A stretch of 64,000 nt of DNA from the NCBI GenBank assembly GCA_950097015.1, contig CATNEN010000024.1, forward strand, positions 5,966,001-6,030,000. Reading direction: 5' to 3'. The translations under genes and the position numbers were made by a program. This stretch comes from Macrostomum hystrix (lineage: Eukaryota > Platyhelminthes > Macrostomidae). This document shows, piece after piece, positions 11,201-22,466 of the stretch. How positions within the stretch are numbered: the first letter of the stretch is position 1; the number at the start of each line of letters is the position of its first letter. The notes beneath the pieces are model-generated. The model had not been told where the DNA came from and did no database searches. It was given only the letters and a program-made list of their open reading frames with translations.

Positions 11201-14200
11201 ATGACAATAGAACATCCCATCTGAGAATAGAACATCCCATCTGAGAATAGAACATCCCATCTGAGAATAGAATATCTTATCTGAGAATAGAATATCCCAT
11301 CTGATAATAGAACATCCCATCTGAGAATAGAATATCTTATCTGAAAATAGAATATCCCACCTGACAATAGAACCTCCCATCTGAGAATAGAATATCTTAT
11401 CTGAGAATAGAATATCCCACCTGACAATAGAACATCCCATCTGAGAATAGAATATCTTATCTGAGAATAGAATATCTTAACTGAGAATAGAATATCTTAT
11501 CTGAGAATAGAATATCCCACCTGACAATAGAACATCCCATCTGAGAATGGAATATCTTCTCTGAGAATAGAATATCCCACCTGACAATAGAACATCCCAT
11601 CTGAGAATAGAATATCTTATCTGAGAATAGAATATCTTATCTGAGAATAGAATATCGTAACTGAGAATAGAATATCCCACCTGACAATAGAACATCCCAT
11701 CTGAGAATAGAATATCCCACCTGACAATAGAACATCCCATCTGTGAATAGAACATCCCATCTGAGAATAGAATATCTTATCTGAGAATAGAACATCCCAT
11801 CTAAGAATATAATATCTTATCTGAGAATAGAATATCTTATCTGAGATATAGAATATCTTATCTGAGAATAGAATATCCCATCTGGCAATAGAATATCTTA
11901 TCTGAGAATAGAATATCCCACCTGACAATAGACATCCCATCTGAGAATAGAACATCCCATCTGAGAATAGAATATCTTATCTGAGAATAGAATATCTTAT
12001 CTGAGAATAGAATATCTTTTCTGAGAAAAGAATATCTTATCTGAGAATAGAATATCTTATCTGAGAATAGAACATCCCATCTGAGAATAGAACATCCCAT
12101 CTGAGAATAGAATATCTTATCTGAGAATAGAATATCTTATCTGAGAATAGAATATCTTATCTGAGAATAGAATATCTTATCTGAGAATAGAATATCCCAT
12201 CTGGCAATAGAATATCCCATCTGAGAATAGAATATCTTATCTGAGAATAGAATATCCCATCTGGCAATAGAATATCCCATCTGAGAATAGAATATCTTTT
12301 CTGACAAAAGAATTCCCTATTGGAAACTAGGTTATCCATCTGGGGAAGAATCCATAGATTTATCAAACGCAGTACCTGCAGATTGCAGTTGAGGCCAACA
12401 ATGGCACCGTCAAGCAGCAGGTAGGCCAGCTGATGCCACAGGGCCAGGTCTGGGGCAACCAGGCAGAACAAGCCACCGGCAGCGACGGTGACCCCGGCCG
12501 CTAGCAAGGCGGCGTCAGCAAGGGGCGCCCTGGCCAGGCAGGGATAGCACAGCATGAATAGCAAGGCTGGCAGCAGCTGTGCGGCCAGGTAAAACAGCGA
12601 CTTGGCGCCGGCGCCCAAGACGGCGTCGGGTCCGGGCGGATCCAGCTGGTCAACTACCATTGGTAGGAAGGCGGCGCCGAAGCCCATGTGGAAATTGTGA
12701 GCGAATTTCAGGGCCAGCACGCACAGGAATAGCCTGTCGGTGAACAGGCGACGCAGATTCTGCAGCAGGCCCGGGTCGGACACGCGGATCGGCTGGCCCA
12801 CGCCGGAGGCCAGGGCGCAGGCGCCACCCGGCTGCTTCGGGGTGGAGGTGGGGTGGAGTGCGCGTGTACTTTTAAACTGAGACTCCCACCTGAGCTGCAT
12901 CCTTATAGTTCAACAATAAATCGCGATTTTTATACAAAAAACTTAATGCACAAATTCATTCCATAAATCTGAATCCCATTTCCTAAATCTGAATCTCATT
13001 TCCTAAATCTGAATCTCATTTTATAAATCTGAATTCCATTTCCTAAATCTGAATCCCATCTCTTAAATCTGAATTCCATCTCTTAAATCTGAATCCCATC
13101 TCTTAAATCTGAATCCTATTTCCTAAATCTGAATCCTATTTCCTAAATCTGAATCCTATTTCTTAAACCTGAATGCCATCTCCTAAATCTGAATCCCATC
13201 TCTTAAATCTGAATCCCATTTCTTAAATCTGCATCCCATTTCTTAAATCTGAATCCCATCTCTTAAATTTGAATCCTATTTCCTAAATCGGAATCCCATC
13301 TCTTAAATCTGAATCCCATCTCTTAAATCTGAATCCCATCTCTTAAATCTGAATCCCATCTCTTAAATCTAAATCCCATCTCTTAAATCTGAATCCCATC
13401 TCTTAAATCTGAATCCTATTTCCTAAATCTGAATCCTATTTCCTAAATCTGAATCCCATTTCTTAAATCTGAATCCAATTTCCTAAATCTGAATCCTATT
13501 TCTTAAACCTGAATGCCATCTCCTAAATCTGAATCCCATGTCTTAAATCTGAATCCCATCTCTAAAATCTGAATCCCATCTCTTTAATCTGAATCCTATT
13601 TCCTAAATCTGAATCCCATTTCTTAAATCTGAATCCCATTTCTTAAATCTGCATCCCATTTCTTAAATCTGAATCCCATCTCTAAAATCTGAATCCCATC
13701 TCTTTAATCTGAATCCTATTTCCTAAATCTGAATCCTATTTCTTAAGCCTGAATGCCATCTCCTAAATCTGAATCCCATCTCTTAAATCTGAATCCCATT
13801 TCTTAAATCTGCATCCCATTTCTTAAATCTGAATCCCATCTCTTAAATTTGAATCCTATTTCCTAAATCGGAATCCCATCTCTTAAATCTGAATCCCATC
13901 TCTTAAATCTGAATCCCATCTCTTAAATCTGAATCCCATCTCTTAAATCTAAATCCCATCTCTTAAATCTGAATCCTATTTCCTAAATCTGAATCCTATT
14001 TCCTAAATCTGAATCCCATTTCTTAAACCTGAATCCCATCTCCTAAATCTGAATCCAATTTCCTAAATTTGAATCCCATTTCTTAAACCTGAATCCCATT
14101 TCCTAAATCTAAATCCTGTCTCTTAAATCTGAATCCCATCTCTAAAATCTGAATCCCATCTCTTAAATCTGAATCCTATTTCTTAAATCTGAATCCTATC

Positions 14201-17200
14201 TCTTAAATCTAAATCCTGTCTCTTAAATCTGAATCCCATCTCTTAAATCTGAATCCCATCTCTTAAATCTGAATCCTATTTCCTAAATCTGAATCCTATT
14301 TCCTAAATCTGAATCCTATTTCTTAAACCTGAATCCCATCTCCTAAATCTGAATCCTATTTCCTAAATCTGAATCCCATTTCTTAAACCTGAATCCCATC
14401 TCCTAAATCTGAATCCCATCTCTTAAATCTGAATCCCATCTCTTAAATCTGAATCCCATTTCTTAAATCTGCATCCCATTTCTTAAATCTGAATCCCATC
14501 TCTTAAATTTGAATCCTATTTCCTAAATCGGAATCCCATCTCTTAAATCTGAATCCCATCTCTTAAATCTGAATCCCATCTCTTAAATCTGAATCCCATC
14601 TCTTAAATCTAAATCCCATCTCTTAAATCTGAATCCTATTTCCTAAATCTGAATCCTATTTCCTAAATCTGAATCCCATTTCTTAAACCTGAATCCCATC
14701 TCCTAAATCTGAATCCAATTTCCTAAATTTGAATCCCATTTCTTAAACCTGAATCCCATTTCCTAAATCTAAATCCTGTCTCTTAAATCTGAATCCCATC
14801 TCTAAAATCTGAATCCCATCTCTTAAATCTGAATCCTATTTCTTAAATCTGAATTACATTTCTTAAATCTGAATCCCATCTCTAAAGTCTGAATCCCATT
14901 TCTTAAATCTGCATCCCATTTCTTAAATCTGAATCACATCTCTAAAATCTGAATCCCATCTCTTAAATCTGAATCCTATTTCCTAAATCTGAATCCTATT
15001 TCTTAAATCTGAATCCCATTTCCTAAATCTGAATCCAATTTCCTAAATCTGAATCCTATTTCTTAAATCTGAATCCCATCTCTAAAATCTGAATCCCATC
15101 TCTTAAATCTGAATACTATTTCCTAAATCTGAATCCCAATTCTTAAATCTGAATCCCATTTCCAAAATCTGAATCCTATTTCCTAAATCTGAATCCCATT
15201 TCTTAAACCTGAATCCCATCTCCTAAATCTGAATCCAATTTCCTAAATTTGAATCCCATTTCTTAAACCTGAATCCCATTTCCTAAATCTAAATCCTGTC
15301 TCTTAAATCTGAATCCCATCTCTAAAATCTGAATCCCATCTCTTAAATCTGAATCCTATTTCTTAAATCTGAATCCTATCTCTTAAATCTAAATCCTGTC
15401 TCTTAAATCTGAATCCCATTTCTTAAATCTGAATCCCATTTCTTAAATCTGAATCCCATCTCTTAAATCTGAATCCTATTTCCTAAATCTGAATCCTATC
15501 TCCTAAATCTGAATCCAATTTCCTAAATTTGAATCCCATTTCTTAAACCTGAATCCCATTTCCTAAATCTAAATCCTGTCTCTTAAATCTGAATCCCATC
15601 TCTAAAATCTGAATCCCATCTCTTAAATCTGAATCCCATTTCTTAAATCTGAATCCCATCTCTAAAGTCTGAATCCCATTTCTTAAATCTGCATCCCATT
15701 TCTTAAATCTGAATCCCATCTCTAAAATCTGAATCCCATCTCTTAAATCTGAATCCTATTTCCTAAATATGAATCCTATTTCTTAAATCTGAATCCCATT
15801 TCCTAAATCTGAATCCAATTTCCTAAATCTGAATCCTATTTCTCAAATCTGAATCCCATCTCTAAAATCTGAATCCCATCTCTTAAATCTGAATACTATT
15901 TCCTAAATCTGAATCCCATTTCTTAAATCTGAATCCCATTTCCTAAATCTGAATCCCATCTCTTAAATCTGAATTCCATCTCTTAAATCTGAATCCCATC
16001 TCTTAAATCTGAATCCTATTTCCTAAATCTGAATCCAATTTCCTAAATTTGAATCCCATTTCTTAAACCTGAATGCCATCTCCTAAATCTGAATTCCATT
16101 TCTTAAATCTGAATCCCATTTCCTAAATCTGAATCTCATTTCCTAAATCTGAATCCTATTTCTTAAATCTGAATTCCATTTCTTAAATCTGAATCCCATC
16201 TCTAAAATCTGAATCCCATCTCTTAAATCTGAATCCTTTTTCCTAATTCTGAATCCCATTTCTTAAATCTGAATCCCATTTCCTAAATCTAAATCCTGTC
16301 TCTTAAATCTGAATCCCATTTCTTAAATCTGAATCCCATTTCCTAAATCTGAATCCCATCTCTAAAATCTGAATCCCATCTCTTAAATCTGAATCCTATT
16401 TCCTAAATCTGATTCACATTTCTTAAATCTGAATCCCATCTCTTAAATCTGAATCCCATTTCTTAAATTTGAATCCCATTTCCTAAATCTGAATCCCATC
16501 TCTTAAATTTGAATCCCATTTCCTAAATCTGAATCCCATCTCTTAAATTTGAATCCCATTTCCTAAATCTAAATCCCGTTTCTTAAATCTCAATCCGACT
16601 TTCTAAATCTGAATGGTAATTCTCAAATCAGAGTTCAGCCTCTCAAATCCAGGCGCACAGACAAGCAGGCCTCACGTGGCAAAGTGTGACATTGCGGCAG
16701 TCGTACATAGTCCTGCACTGCCAGCCGCAGTACATAACAGATAGCAGGGCCACCAATGCGGCAAGAGAGGCGCAGGCCTGAAAGGCGGATAGGCTGGCCA
16801 GATCGCTGGAGGCCCAGTTGGCCAGCGGCACGGCTAGGCAGGCGGCCATGTAGGGCACCTGGGCCAGCCAGAGCTGAGACAGTCTGGTGGCGGACTGGCT
16901 GGACATTTCAATCAGCAGCGAGGCGTGAGCGAATCGCACGCATTTGTCAACTAGCTGGAACATCAGATCCGTGGCCACCAGCTGCAGGCCAATGTTGACA
17001 GCCGGCAGCCAGCGGAACCAGTGCAGAGCGAACACCAGCGAATAAGCCGGCCCTGCGTACAGTAGCCATTTCCGCCGATCAACTAGCCGACTATCCTGCA
17101 GGTGTGAGACGGCCAAGCTGACCAGCGTGCTCCACAGCATGGCAACCAATTGGGAGGCTTGGAACCAGTTCTCGCTCAGTAGGAACACAGTCAGGTAGAC

Positions 17201-17395
17201 TTTGGCGCGGAAGAAGTCTAAAAGGCCGGACACAAGCGACAGGCCGAGGTTGCCGCAGGCGTAGGCCACCGTCTGGCGGGACACCTGCGGCCCGGAGGTC
17301 GGCCGCCTGTCCGGCGTTTCGCGTGACGCAGCCGCCGCCGCCGCAGCTGCAGCTTGTTGCTGCGAAGTTTTGGGTCGTCGGGAAATAGCGTACAT
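8260..17395 (-). CDS. mfsd13a: MFSD13A/TMEM180-like major facilitator transporter (3 exons)
   Basis: Exons 17395-16676, 12894-12376 (or starting at 12876; both are in frame) and 8604-8260 join in phase 0 to give 521-527 aa, close to human TMEM180 (about 517 aa). Exon 1 follows a polyalanine stretch with six hydrophobic segments. Exon 2 carries KFAHNFHMGFGAAFLPMVVD and the loop GAIVGLNCNLQ. Exon 3 carries SLAVVEVAERDRRRWGRDRP then SKAFNLQSMLTVHLLAPYIG, matching in order the TMEM180 second half ([35 protein letters not shown]). It should be a polytopic membrane protein; the substrate of this family is unknown to me. Donors are GTGAGG and GTACTG, and the last acceptor is CTGTTCCCGCAG. The two introns (about 3.78 and 3.77 kb) are largely minisatellite. 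A GA-rich tract lies just upstream of the ATG. The exon 2 acceptor is the least certain point. Confidence 0.88.
8650..10150. repeat. 18-19-bp minisatellite with 611-bp higher-order unit (MFSD13A intron 2)
   Basis: Units of TGAATCACTGTCCCTGCC with one extra C in some copies, interspersed with longer variants (CCAGCCTGAACTAGCC, CTCTGCTAGCC). The distinctive block CCCCCCAGCCTGATTCACTG occurs at 9061 and again at 9672. A roughly 611-bp composite of simple and variant units has therefore been duplicated in tandem. Confidence 0.95.
10151..10716. other. Non-repetitive segment inside MFSD13A intron 2
   Basis: About 570 bp of AT-rich sequence separating the two arrays of the intron. No exon is needed here, because the flanking exons join in phase without one, and none was recognised. 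Confidence 0.5.
10717..12345. repeat. 20-bp minisatellite, about 80 copies (MFSD13A intron 2)
   Basis: Tandem 20-bp units such as GAATATCTTATCTGAGAATA, with ACATCCCATCTGAG and ATCCCACCTGACA subtypes. The array begins within about 30 nt of the exon 2 splice donor at 12375. Most units keep the exact 20-bp length, so long open frames on the minus strand (period 60 nt) are artefacts. Confidence 0.97.
12955..16640. repeat. 20-bp minisatellite, about 183 copies (MFSD13A intron 1)
   Basis: Units of TCTTAAATCTGAATCCCATC with CCTATT, CTAAATC and GTCTC subtypes fill about 97 % of the 3.78-kb intron, from about 36 nt after the donor to about 60 nt before the acceptor. Rare variants mark higher-order repeats: TCCTAAATCGGAATCCC recurs at 13281, 13861 and 14521, each time in the same context of neighbouring variants. 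Nearly all copies are exactly 20 bp. Confidence 0.98.
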
Positions 17396-17454
17396 ACATA
17401 TTACTAATAGTAGAAAACAGTGGAATGAAATTGAAGGCGGAAAGAATAAATGGC

Positions 17455-17675
17455 AAGATATATGAAAACTGGAAGAGGAAAGTAAGAAGGGGGAGAGGAA
17501 AGGAAGAAGGGAATAGGAACGGAAGAAGGGGAGGGGGAAGGAAGAAAGGGGGAGAGGAACATAAGAAGGGTAAGAGGAAAGGAAGAAGGGAAAGAGGAAT
17601 GGAGGAGGAGGAACGAACGGAAGAAGGGTAAGAGGAAAGGAAGAAGGGGAAGAGGAACATGAAAAGGGAAAGAAG
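17455..17675 (+). repeat. Purine-only GA-rich tract
   Basis: About 220 bp that is almost pure G and A on the plus strand, built of loose repeats of GGAAGAAGGG and AGAGGAA. It lies 60-280 bp upstream of the MFSD13A start, in the likely 5' or promoter region, and is pyrimidine-only on the gene's sense strand. Such tracts can adopt triplex (H-DNA) structure; that is inference. Confidence 0.85.
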
Positions 17676-18329
17676 AAGCAGTAGAGTAATGCAAGAATGG
17701 GATATTAGAAAGCGGCCAATTAAGAGTTCAAATGGCAGAAAGGGGACAATCTAAACAATTATTTGCTTTTTACAAAGTACAAAAACAGACATCAGCTTAG
17801 AAGCTGAAGCTAAACAAAAGCTAGATCTGTTTTGTTAGAGAATTGAAATAAATAAAAAAGAATTTCAAAGAACAGAAGCCCATCACAATGCTTAATTATA
17901 GCTTGTGCTAAAATTTACAAATTCAGACTGAAACTAGGCGGGGGACATGGCGACACGCAAAGCCTTCCCCGCGCCGGTGCACAATGCACACAAATTAGCA
18001 ATTTATTTATATGTATTACATCCAAATGGTGACAAAGGGCTGCAAATGGAAAAAAAACTGCGACCCTATATTTCTTCGCTGTTAAGTTGACGGCACAATT
18101 TTGGGTTTTTAATATAGTTCAGTAATGAAAGCAAGCTAACCAAATATTACAAATTGCCAACCTAACTCTAACTAAGAAACGAACCATAAAAATAATGCTC
18201 GCAAACAATCAACTGACACATTTGGGCGGAAGTTAACATGGGAAATTATAAACTATGGGAATGATTTCCCTGAGTCAATTGAATAACTATGAAGCATCAC
18301 GGAGCATGTGCATCGGCTAGAAATAGTAA
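17676..18329. other. Spacer, no gene seen
   Basis: About 650 bp of AT-rich unique DNA. A short GC-rich patch lies near 17938-17985. No protein family, RNA or mobile element was recognised. Confidence 0.4.
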
Positions 18330-18965
18330 CAAGGATTGGGGATGGTGGAGGCTCATGAACAGGGATGGAGGATAGCGGATGCTCATGAACAGGAATGGGG
18401 GATAGCGGATGCTCATGAACAGGAATGGGGGATAGCGGATGCTCATGAACAGGAATGGGGGATAGCGGATGCTCATGAAAAGGAATGGGGGATAGCGGAT
18501 GCTCATGAACAGGGATGGAGGATAGCGGATGCTCATGAACAGGGATGGAGGATAGCGGATGCTCTTGAACAGGAATGGGGGATAGCGGATGCTCATGAAC
18601 AGGAATGGGGGATAGCGGATGCTCATGAACAGGGATGGAGGATAGCGAATGCTCTTGAACAGGAATGGGGGATAGCGGATGCACATGAACAGGAATGGGG
18701 GATAGCGGATGCACATGAACAGGAATGGGGGATAGTGGATGCTCATGAACAGGGATGGAGGATAGCGGACAGGAATGGGGGATAGCGAATGCTCATGAAC
18801 AGGGATGAAGGATAGCGGATGCTCATGAACAGGAATGGGGGATAGCGGATGCACATGAACAGGAATGGGGGATAGTGGATGCTCATGAACAGGGATGGAG
18901 GATAGTAAAGGCTCAAGATCAGGGATGGAGGATAGTAAAGGCTCACGAAAAGGGATGAGGGATGA
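18330..18965. repeat. 30-bp minisatellite
   Basis: About 20 copies of a 30-bp unit with GGGGGATAGCGGATGCTCAT and GAACAGGAAT. Because 30 is divisible by three, all frames stay open in places; the translated repeats (for example ADAHEQEWGI) are not taken as protein. The last copies decay at the right edge. Confidence 0.95.
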
Positions 18966-20217
18966 AGGAATGACTAATGAAGGTAGGGACTGTTCCACTG
19001 GAGTGGAAAAATGCGTTAAGTAAAGTTTGAAATTCTGCCAGATAGAATCTGAATGAATCCGATGCACATTTTTCCTAGAGAAAGCTGGCTTTCATAGACC
19101 CATAGAAAAATGATAATAAAATGTTTACTTTGTTACTCTGATACTATTAGAAAATGTAGGCATGCTTTGACATAGGCAAATAGAGCTTATTTTGGCACAG
19201 AGTGGCACACGAGACACAGTCAATGGTGAGAGAAGGCCTTGTTTTAAGTTACTGGTTTAGCCTTTTGCTAAACAAGTTATCAGAGATTTCAGTGCAAAGG
19301 ACTGGACATTACGTGATACACACAAATTTTCTCAAATTATTACTGCTCTGTGGAAACTATTCTGTGCTTAATTATTCATATAGAATAGCTTAAATCGTTG
19401 AAAACATTTTCAATTAAAGATCGTAGCTCATTATCAATAATAATAAGTCATCCTTAAAAAATCATATAATAATGCATACGGATATTCCACAGTAGCCTCT
19501 GTTATAGTTGATAACAATAAAGAAAATAAAGCAAAGTGTTTATATTTTAACGGACTTGAAGTTAGTTAAAGATTAGGAACAAATGCATTAGCTAATAACT
19601 AGCTTACTTGGAGACCATTGGTGCTAGGTGCATTAGCGTACCCGTTCAATATATATCTACACAGGGGAAGATAAGCATGGCTGTGACAATCTGAATGCGT
19701 ATTTCACTCAGTCACACGTACAGACAATATATAGAATGCGGAATAAAAAATCTAATTATTAAACATACTGAATAAGCTTTGTGCAAATTTAAAAGACACA
19801 ATTTTGTGTAAGAAAGAACTAGCAATTAACAGCTAAGTAGTTGCTATCCGAGCAATCTGAATACCTCTTTCAATTTTTATTCTAATTCACTAATTACGCT
19901 GCTAACTCTACAATTCCTACAGTTTTCAGTCTGATTAGTGTGATTATTATTATAGAAAATGAAAGGACGGGCAGAAAAAGATAGAAGAACAACATAAGCT
20001 AGCAATGACACACATAGCAGTTACAGCAACTGAATAAGTAGCGAGCACAGAACAAGGACACTGAGCGAGGCTCCGCAGATGCAGGCGGGTGGGAGGGATT
20101 GAACGTGTGGAAGGCAGATTTAGCTAGCTGTCACAGGTTAATGTGCCGGCAACTGTTGCCGCAGCACCGGCTGTTGCAGAAGTCGATGAAGAAGAAGCCA
20201 ACGGAAAACTGGAAGAG
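18966..20217. other. AT-rich spacer including the probable WAC 3' UTR
   Basis: No gene recognised. The right part is downstream of the WAC stop codon at 20218. A minus-strand AATAAA (TTTATT at 19876-19881), about 340 nt past the stop, is a candidate WAC poly(A) signal. Confidence 0.4.
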
Positions 20218-21702
20218 TCAGGGAGGACCGCAGTCGGGTTGTAGCGGCTGCAGCAGCAATCTTTGTTGTTGCTGCTGTTGCTGAAGGAGCTGTGACTGTG
20301 CCTGGTGCGTAGTTGAAGGTGTCTGAGGCTGCTGCATGAGGTGCAGGCTAAGCCGGCGCTGGTCCTGCACTGTGGCTTTGACCTCAGCGATTCGAACCAA
20401 GGAGCGAAGCTTCTTTAGCTGGGCGCTCAGGTCGCAGCAGAAGACGCCGCTAATCCGATTATAAATAGCGGCATACTGGGCAGCCTGATCCAGCATTCTT
20501 TGCGCTTGCCTGTCGTCAAATTTGCCAACAAATCTGTGATCAACAAATGCCAGCAGGTCTGGCGAGTCCAGCTTCGCATGCGCCAGATCCTCGGGCTCCG
20601 GGCTGCGCAGATATTCACGACCTGGCCGGGGCGGCTCGGCTACCACTGCGGGCGTTTGCAGTGGCTGGGCCAATGAAGGCGGAGGAGGCGACGGCCGCGG
20701 CGGCTGCTGCGTCGCTGGCAGCGATGCTGAAGCCGGCGTCGACTGCTGCTGAGACTGCGCCCGAGCAGACGACGTCACTGGCGCCGCCGAAACGGTCGAA
20801 GCTACAGCTTCAGTCTTTGCAGCGGAAGTTGTTGCGGAAGCTGCGCCAGCCCCTGTTGACGCAGTTTTAGCTGACGAAGACGAGGCAGACGACGCTGACG
20901 AAGCAGAGGATCGAACCGGCGCCGGAGCCGCCTCCTTAGCCGGTCTGGAGGAAGATGCGCCTTCGCTAAGCCGCTGCTGCTCTTCGGACGCTTTCCGTTT
21001 CAACGTCTTGGGCGTCCGGCCGGGGTCGTGACGCGGACTGATGTCCATGTCATCTGAGGCCTGGTTCTGCTGCTGCTGCTGACTTTGCCGATTGGCGCTT
21101 GGCATCAGAGAGGAGAAGCCCTCCTGCCGCGCGTCCAGAGTGATCCGAGTCTCCTTAATGCGCTGCAATAAGCGACTGTCGCCAACATTTGCCTGACGCT
21201 GATTCTGAGTCTGATGCTGGCTCTGATGCTGGTTCTGATGCTGGTTCTGATGCTGGCGCTGATGCTGGTTCTGATGCTGGCTTTGATGCTGATTCTGGTG
21301 TGCATGACGCTGTTGCTCTTTCGGCTGATCATTTCGACTGCGTCGGATCGGCGGTCGTCTCTCCTGCTTTAAGAGGGCCTGCTGCTGACGCTGACGAATA
21401 ATGTGCTGCAGCTCGTCCTGGCTGAGGTCCGGCAAACTCCATTCGACTGGCTTCACCCACTGCGAAGTCTCCGTGCGGCAGTTGTAATAATATAAGCGGT
21501 TCTTTGAGCTTAACTGCTCCGACCAGTTGTGCTGAATGCGGACTGCGCTGCTGCGCCACTCGGTTTTGCCTTCGCCGCCACCGTTTCCTCCGGCCCCGCC
21601 GCGGCTGCTACTATTGTGAGTGCTATTCAAGCTGTTGCTATTATTGTTGCCGTCGGCCGCGTTGCCGTTAGTTGGCCGGCTGCAACCGCTGGTCTCGGGC
21701 AT
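20218..21702 (-). CDS. wac: WAC, WW-domain adaptor with coiled coil
   Basis: A single exon of 494 aa. Residues 59-89 form a WW domain (W60, W82) of the WAC type: [19 protein letters not shown] then [10 protein letters not shown]. The C-terminal part has [20 protein letters not shown], matching the diagnostic WAC coiled coil, followed by a glutamine run. Between them lie low-complexity stretches: a His-Gln repeat (about residues 130-170) and Ser/Ala- and Pro-rich linkers. In other animals WAC links the RNF20/RNF40 ubiquitin ligase to RNA polymerase II for H2B ubiquitination and is nuclear; that role is transferred by family. Human WAC is longer (about 647 aa) and has many introns, so the intronless state is notable. 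TTTGCAG ends 9 nt before the ATG, so a 5' UTR intron or trans-splice site may be present. The intact frame argues against a dead retrocopy. Confidence 0.94.
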   Translation of the reverse strand: MPETSGCSRPTNGNAADGNNNSNSLNSTHNSSSRGGAGGNGGGEGKTEWRSSAVRIQHNWSEQLSSKNRLYYYNCRTETSQWVKPVEWSLPDLSQDELQHIIRQRQQQALLKQERRPPIRRSRNDQPKEQQRHAHQNQHQSQHQNQHQRQHQNQHQNQHQSQHQTQNQRQANVGDSRLLQRIKETRITLDARQEGFSSLMPSANRQSQQQQQNQASDDMDISPRHDPGRTPKTLKRKASEEQQRLSEGASSSRPAKEAAPAPVRSSASSASSASSSSAKTASTGAGAASATTSAAKTEAVASTVSAAPVTSSARAQSQQQSTPASASLPATQQPPRPSPPPPSLAQPLQTPAVVAEPPRPGREYLRSPEPEDLAHAKLDSPDLLAFVDHRFVGKFDDRQAQRMLDQAAQYAAIYNRISGVFCCDLSAQLKKLRSLVRIAEVKATVQDQRRLSLHLMQQPQTPSTTHQAQSQLLQQQQQQQRLLLQPLQPDCGPP

Positions 21703-21711
21703 TCAATAGGC

Positions 21712-21722
21712 CTGCAAAGTGG
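21712..21722 (-). promoter_or_regulatory. Candidate splice acceptor just upstream of the WAC start
   Basis: On the minus strand CCACTTTGCAG ends 9 nt before the WAC ATG. It could accept a 5' UTR exon or a spliced leader. Similar AGs lie 7 nt (noggin), 8 nt (MFSD13A), 16 nt (GPCR) and 36 nt (LENG8) before those starts. Confidence 0.45.
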
Positions 21723-21829
21723 ATTAGCGGTAGCAAGGTCAGCTCCCACAAAAATACTCTTCAGAAATGTATTTAAAAAAATTTAAGCTTTAAAACTAAA
21801 AGCTACACACAGTAAACTGTTTGATATTG

Positions 21830-22100
21830 AGCTTTCGGACTAGTGGTTAGTGTCGTACGTCGTTCGGTGGTTCGATTCCTGACTCCATAGAAACAATCGG
21901 TGTATTTAACAAGACAAATTCACTCTGCATTGTTTCATTGACCCAGCTGCTAAATGGGTACCAGCATTATCTGTGATAATTGAGGGTGGCTGCGGGGTCC
22001 CCCCAGTCCATGGAATGAACAGCCGAGAACAGCATTTAGAGGTGCCTCGCAATAGCTGCGGCTGTGCGTCTGGCTTAATTAGGTCAGGTGTAATCGATCA
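21830..22100 (+). mobile_element. tRNA-derived SINE, copy 1
   Basis: The head has box A-like TAGTGGTTAGTG and consensus box B GGTTCGATTCC. The body shares CCAGCTGCTAAATGGGTACC and CCCCCAGTCCATGGAATGAA with the copies at 25.5 and 50.1 kb, and the element ends in AGGTGTAAT like the 50.1-kb copy. Polymerase III-transcribed, non-autonomous retroelement; its partner LINE is not in the window. Confidence 0.88.
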
Positions 22101-22211
22101 ATAATTCCTATTATTGATTTGATATAAAGTCATAGCTTTGCACTTCTGTCAAAAAGATCAGGAGTTCATTGGGTTTTTTATTAGATTATTCAATTTTAAG
22201 TTTAATCTTCC

Positions 22212-22466
22212 TAGATTTCTTACAGCATCAGCTAGTGGAAATTTCCTAGATTTCTCACAGCATCAGCTAGTGGAAATTTCCTAGATTTCTTACAGCATCA
22301 GCTAGTGGAAATTTCCTAGATTTCTCACAGCATCAGCTAGTGGAAATTTCCTAGATTTCTTACAGCATCAGCTAGTGGAAATTTCCTAGATTTCTTACAG
22401 CATCAGCTAGTGGAAATTTCCTAGATTTCTCACAGCATCAGCTAGTGGAAATTTCCTAGATTTCTT
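22212..22466. repeat. 35-bp minisatellite
   Basis: About seven copies of a 35-bp unit with CAGCATCAGCTAGTGGAAAT and TTCCTAGATTTCT, alternating at TTACAG/TCACAG. Copies are otherwise nearly identical, suggesting recent expansion. Confidence 0.96.

Noticed and set aside
10712-12345. Many long minus-strand open frames of the type FYSQMGCSILRWD
   Set aside because: The 20-bp repeat gives a 60-nt reading cycle without stops; overlapping frames are open at once and the array is intronic.
17091-17694. Phe/Pro/Ser-rich frames upstream of MFSD13A
   Set aside because: Translation of the GA-rich tract in pyrimidine sense; low complexity and overlapping the real MFSD13A exon in another frame.
18253-19067. 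Repetitive open frames on both strands (HPLSPIPVHE, ADAHEQEWGI)
   Set aside because: By-product of an exact 30-bp repeat; no signal peptide, domain or splice context.
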